Assembly: GCA_035272265.1 (NCBI GenBank)
Contig: DATEQV010000066.1
Span: 1-5,764 of the forward strand
DNA: 5,764 nucleotides
Direction: 5' to 3'
From: Acidisphaera sp035272265
Lineage (GTDB): Bacteria > Pseudomonadota > Alphaproteobacteria > Acetobacterales > Acetobacteraceae
In this document: positions 5,246-5,764 of the stretch, in pieces
Layout of the letters: every line of letters starts with the position of its first letter
How positions within the stretch are numbered: the stretch's first letter is position 1
Notes under the pieces: generated by a model
Told to the model about the DNA's origin: nothing
What the model saw: only the letters and a program-made list of their open reading frames with translations
The model's database searches: none
Program-made: the position numbers and the translations under genes

Positions 5246-5764
5246 GACAGCAGCAGCGCCTGGCGGGTGAGCTCGCCGTCGGGCGCGCGCAGCGCGTGGA
5301 TGATCGTGAAGTGGTCCGCGCCGGCGACGGGGATCAGCGGGCCGGGCGCGTGCGCGAACGAGCGCAGCGCGTGGAACTTGCGGCTGTCGGAGACCAGCGG
5401 CGGCAGCTCCCTGGTGCCGTAGGCGATGGCGAGCGGCTTGCGCACGACCGGCAGGCGCAGCGGCGACAGCGCCTCGATCTCGTCGTCGGTCAGGTGCAGC
5501 TTGTCGTTGAGGTAGGTGTCGCGCAGCGGGCCGAGCTCGAAGATGCCGGAGATGGCGAGGCCGGCATGCACGCGCGGATGCGACAGCGCGAGCGCGGTGA
5601 GATGGCCGCCGGCCGACCAGCCGGACACGACGAGCTTGCCGGCGACGCCGTGCGCTGCGCCGTTCTCGCCGAGCCAGTCGAGTGCGGCGTGCACCTCGGC
5701 GGCGATGTGCGTCATCGTCGCGTCGGGGCAGAGCGTGTACCCGACCAGCGCCGCGTTCCAGCCG
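5242..5764 (-). CDS. Alpha/beta hydrolase, arylformamidase-like, C-terminal part (5' end beyond the right edge)
   Basis: 173 residues are visible, probably about two thirds of a 250-300-residue enzyme. The frame stays open to the window edge, giving GWNAALVGYTLCPDATM before the first internal Met (codon 5713-5715). That Met is not the start, because the preceding residues match the family's conserved strand (NYTLAPE-like). Visible motifs, numbered from the first whole codon: nucleophile elbow GWSAGGH with Ser50, SGIFELGPLRDTYLND (72-87), an acidic candidate Glu119 in YGTRELP, and catalytic His151 in GADHFTII. This is the kynurenine-formamidase/BD-FAE-like branch of the fold, which cleaves N-formyl, carbamate or ester groups; the oxyanion HG motif lies outside the window. 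Its stop overlaps the allophanate hydrolase start, implying coexpression and possibly consecutive reactions. A role in aromatic formamide breakdown is not supported by any visible neighbour. Substrate unknown. Confidence 0.88.
   Translation of the reverse strand, partial: GWNAALVGYTLCPDATMTHIAAEVHAALDWLGENGAAHGVAGKLVVSGWSAGGHLTALALSHPRVHAGLAISGIFELGPLRDTYLNDKLHLTDDEIEALSPLRLPVVRKPLAIAYGTRELPPLVSDSRKFHALRSFAHAPGPLIPVAGADHFTIIHALRAPDGELTRQALLLS

Noticed and set aside
3536..5422. Plus-strand open frame of 628 codons opposite the allophanate hydrolase
   Set aside because: Its translation is Arg/Ala/Gly/Val-rich low-complexity sequence without a recognisable fold, and it is antisense to a gene with complete family motifs. 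It is a GC-driven shadow frame.
5242..5715. Alpha/beta hydrolase as a complete 157-residue protein starting at ATG 5715
   Set aside because: The frame is open upstream to the window edge with family-like sequence (GWNAALVGYTLCPDAT), and 157 residues is far too short for the fold. It is a partial gene.

Overview
The window is very GC-rich, with third codon positions dominated by G and C, no introns, short spacers and overlapping genes. This is typical of a high-GC proteobacterium. The N-terminus of the cytochrome P450 and the uronate-dehydrogenase-like protein resemble alphaproteobacterial (sphingomonad or Rhodospirillales-like) sequences as I remember them. That placement is inference, not a database result.

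Layout, left to right. (1) A minus-strand pair: a NAD-dependent epimerase/dehydratase-fold protein very close to uronate dehydrogenase (584-1393), then 12 nt downstream a cytochrome P450 that starts with TTG and runs off the left edge (1-571). (2) A 47-bp divergent spacer (1394-1440). (3) A plus-strand pair: an amidase-signature hydrolase (1441-2772) followed by a small class I SAM-dependent methyltransferase (2804-3496). (4) A 42-bp convergent spacer without an obvious terminator. (5) A second minus-strand pair: an alpha/beta hydrolase of the arylformamidase type (5242 to beyond the right edge), whose stop codon overlaps the GTG start of a two-domain allophanate hydrolase (3539-5245).

The six genes encode four hydrolytic or redox activities plus a P450 and a methyltransferase, which fits an accessory catabolic or tailoring locus. 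The best-supported chemistry is the final one: the allophanate hydrolase keeps its Lys/Ser/Ser catalytic residues, its predicted substrate-recognition Tyr and Arg, and the C-terminal domain, so it should convert allophanate-like compounds to ammonia and CO2. No urea carboxylase is visible. It is instead translationally coupled to an alpha/beta hydrolase, which suggests, without proving, that its substrate comes from cleavage of another C-N or ester compound. The other amidase, the P450, the dehydrogenase and the methyltransferase have clear families but unknown substrates. I see no tRNA, rRNA, CRISPR array, insertion sequence or phage feature.
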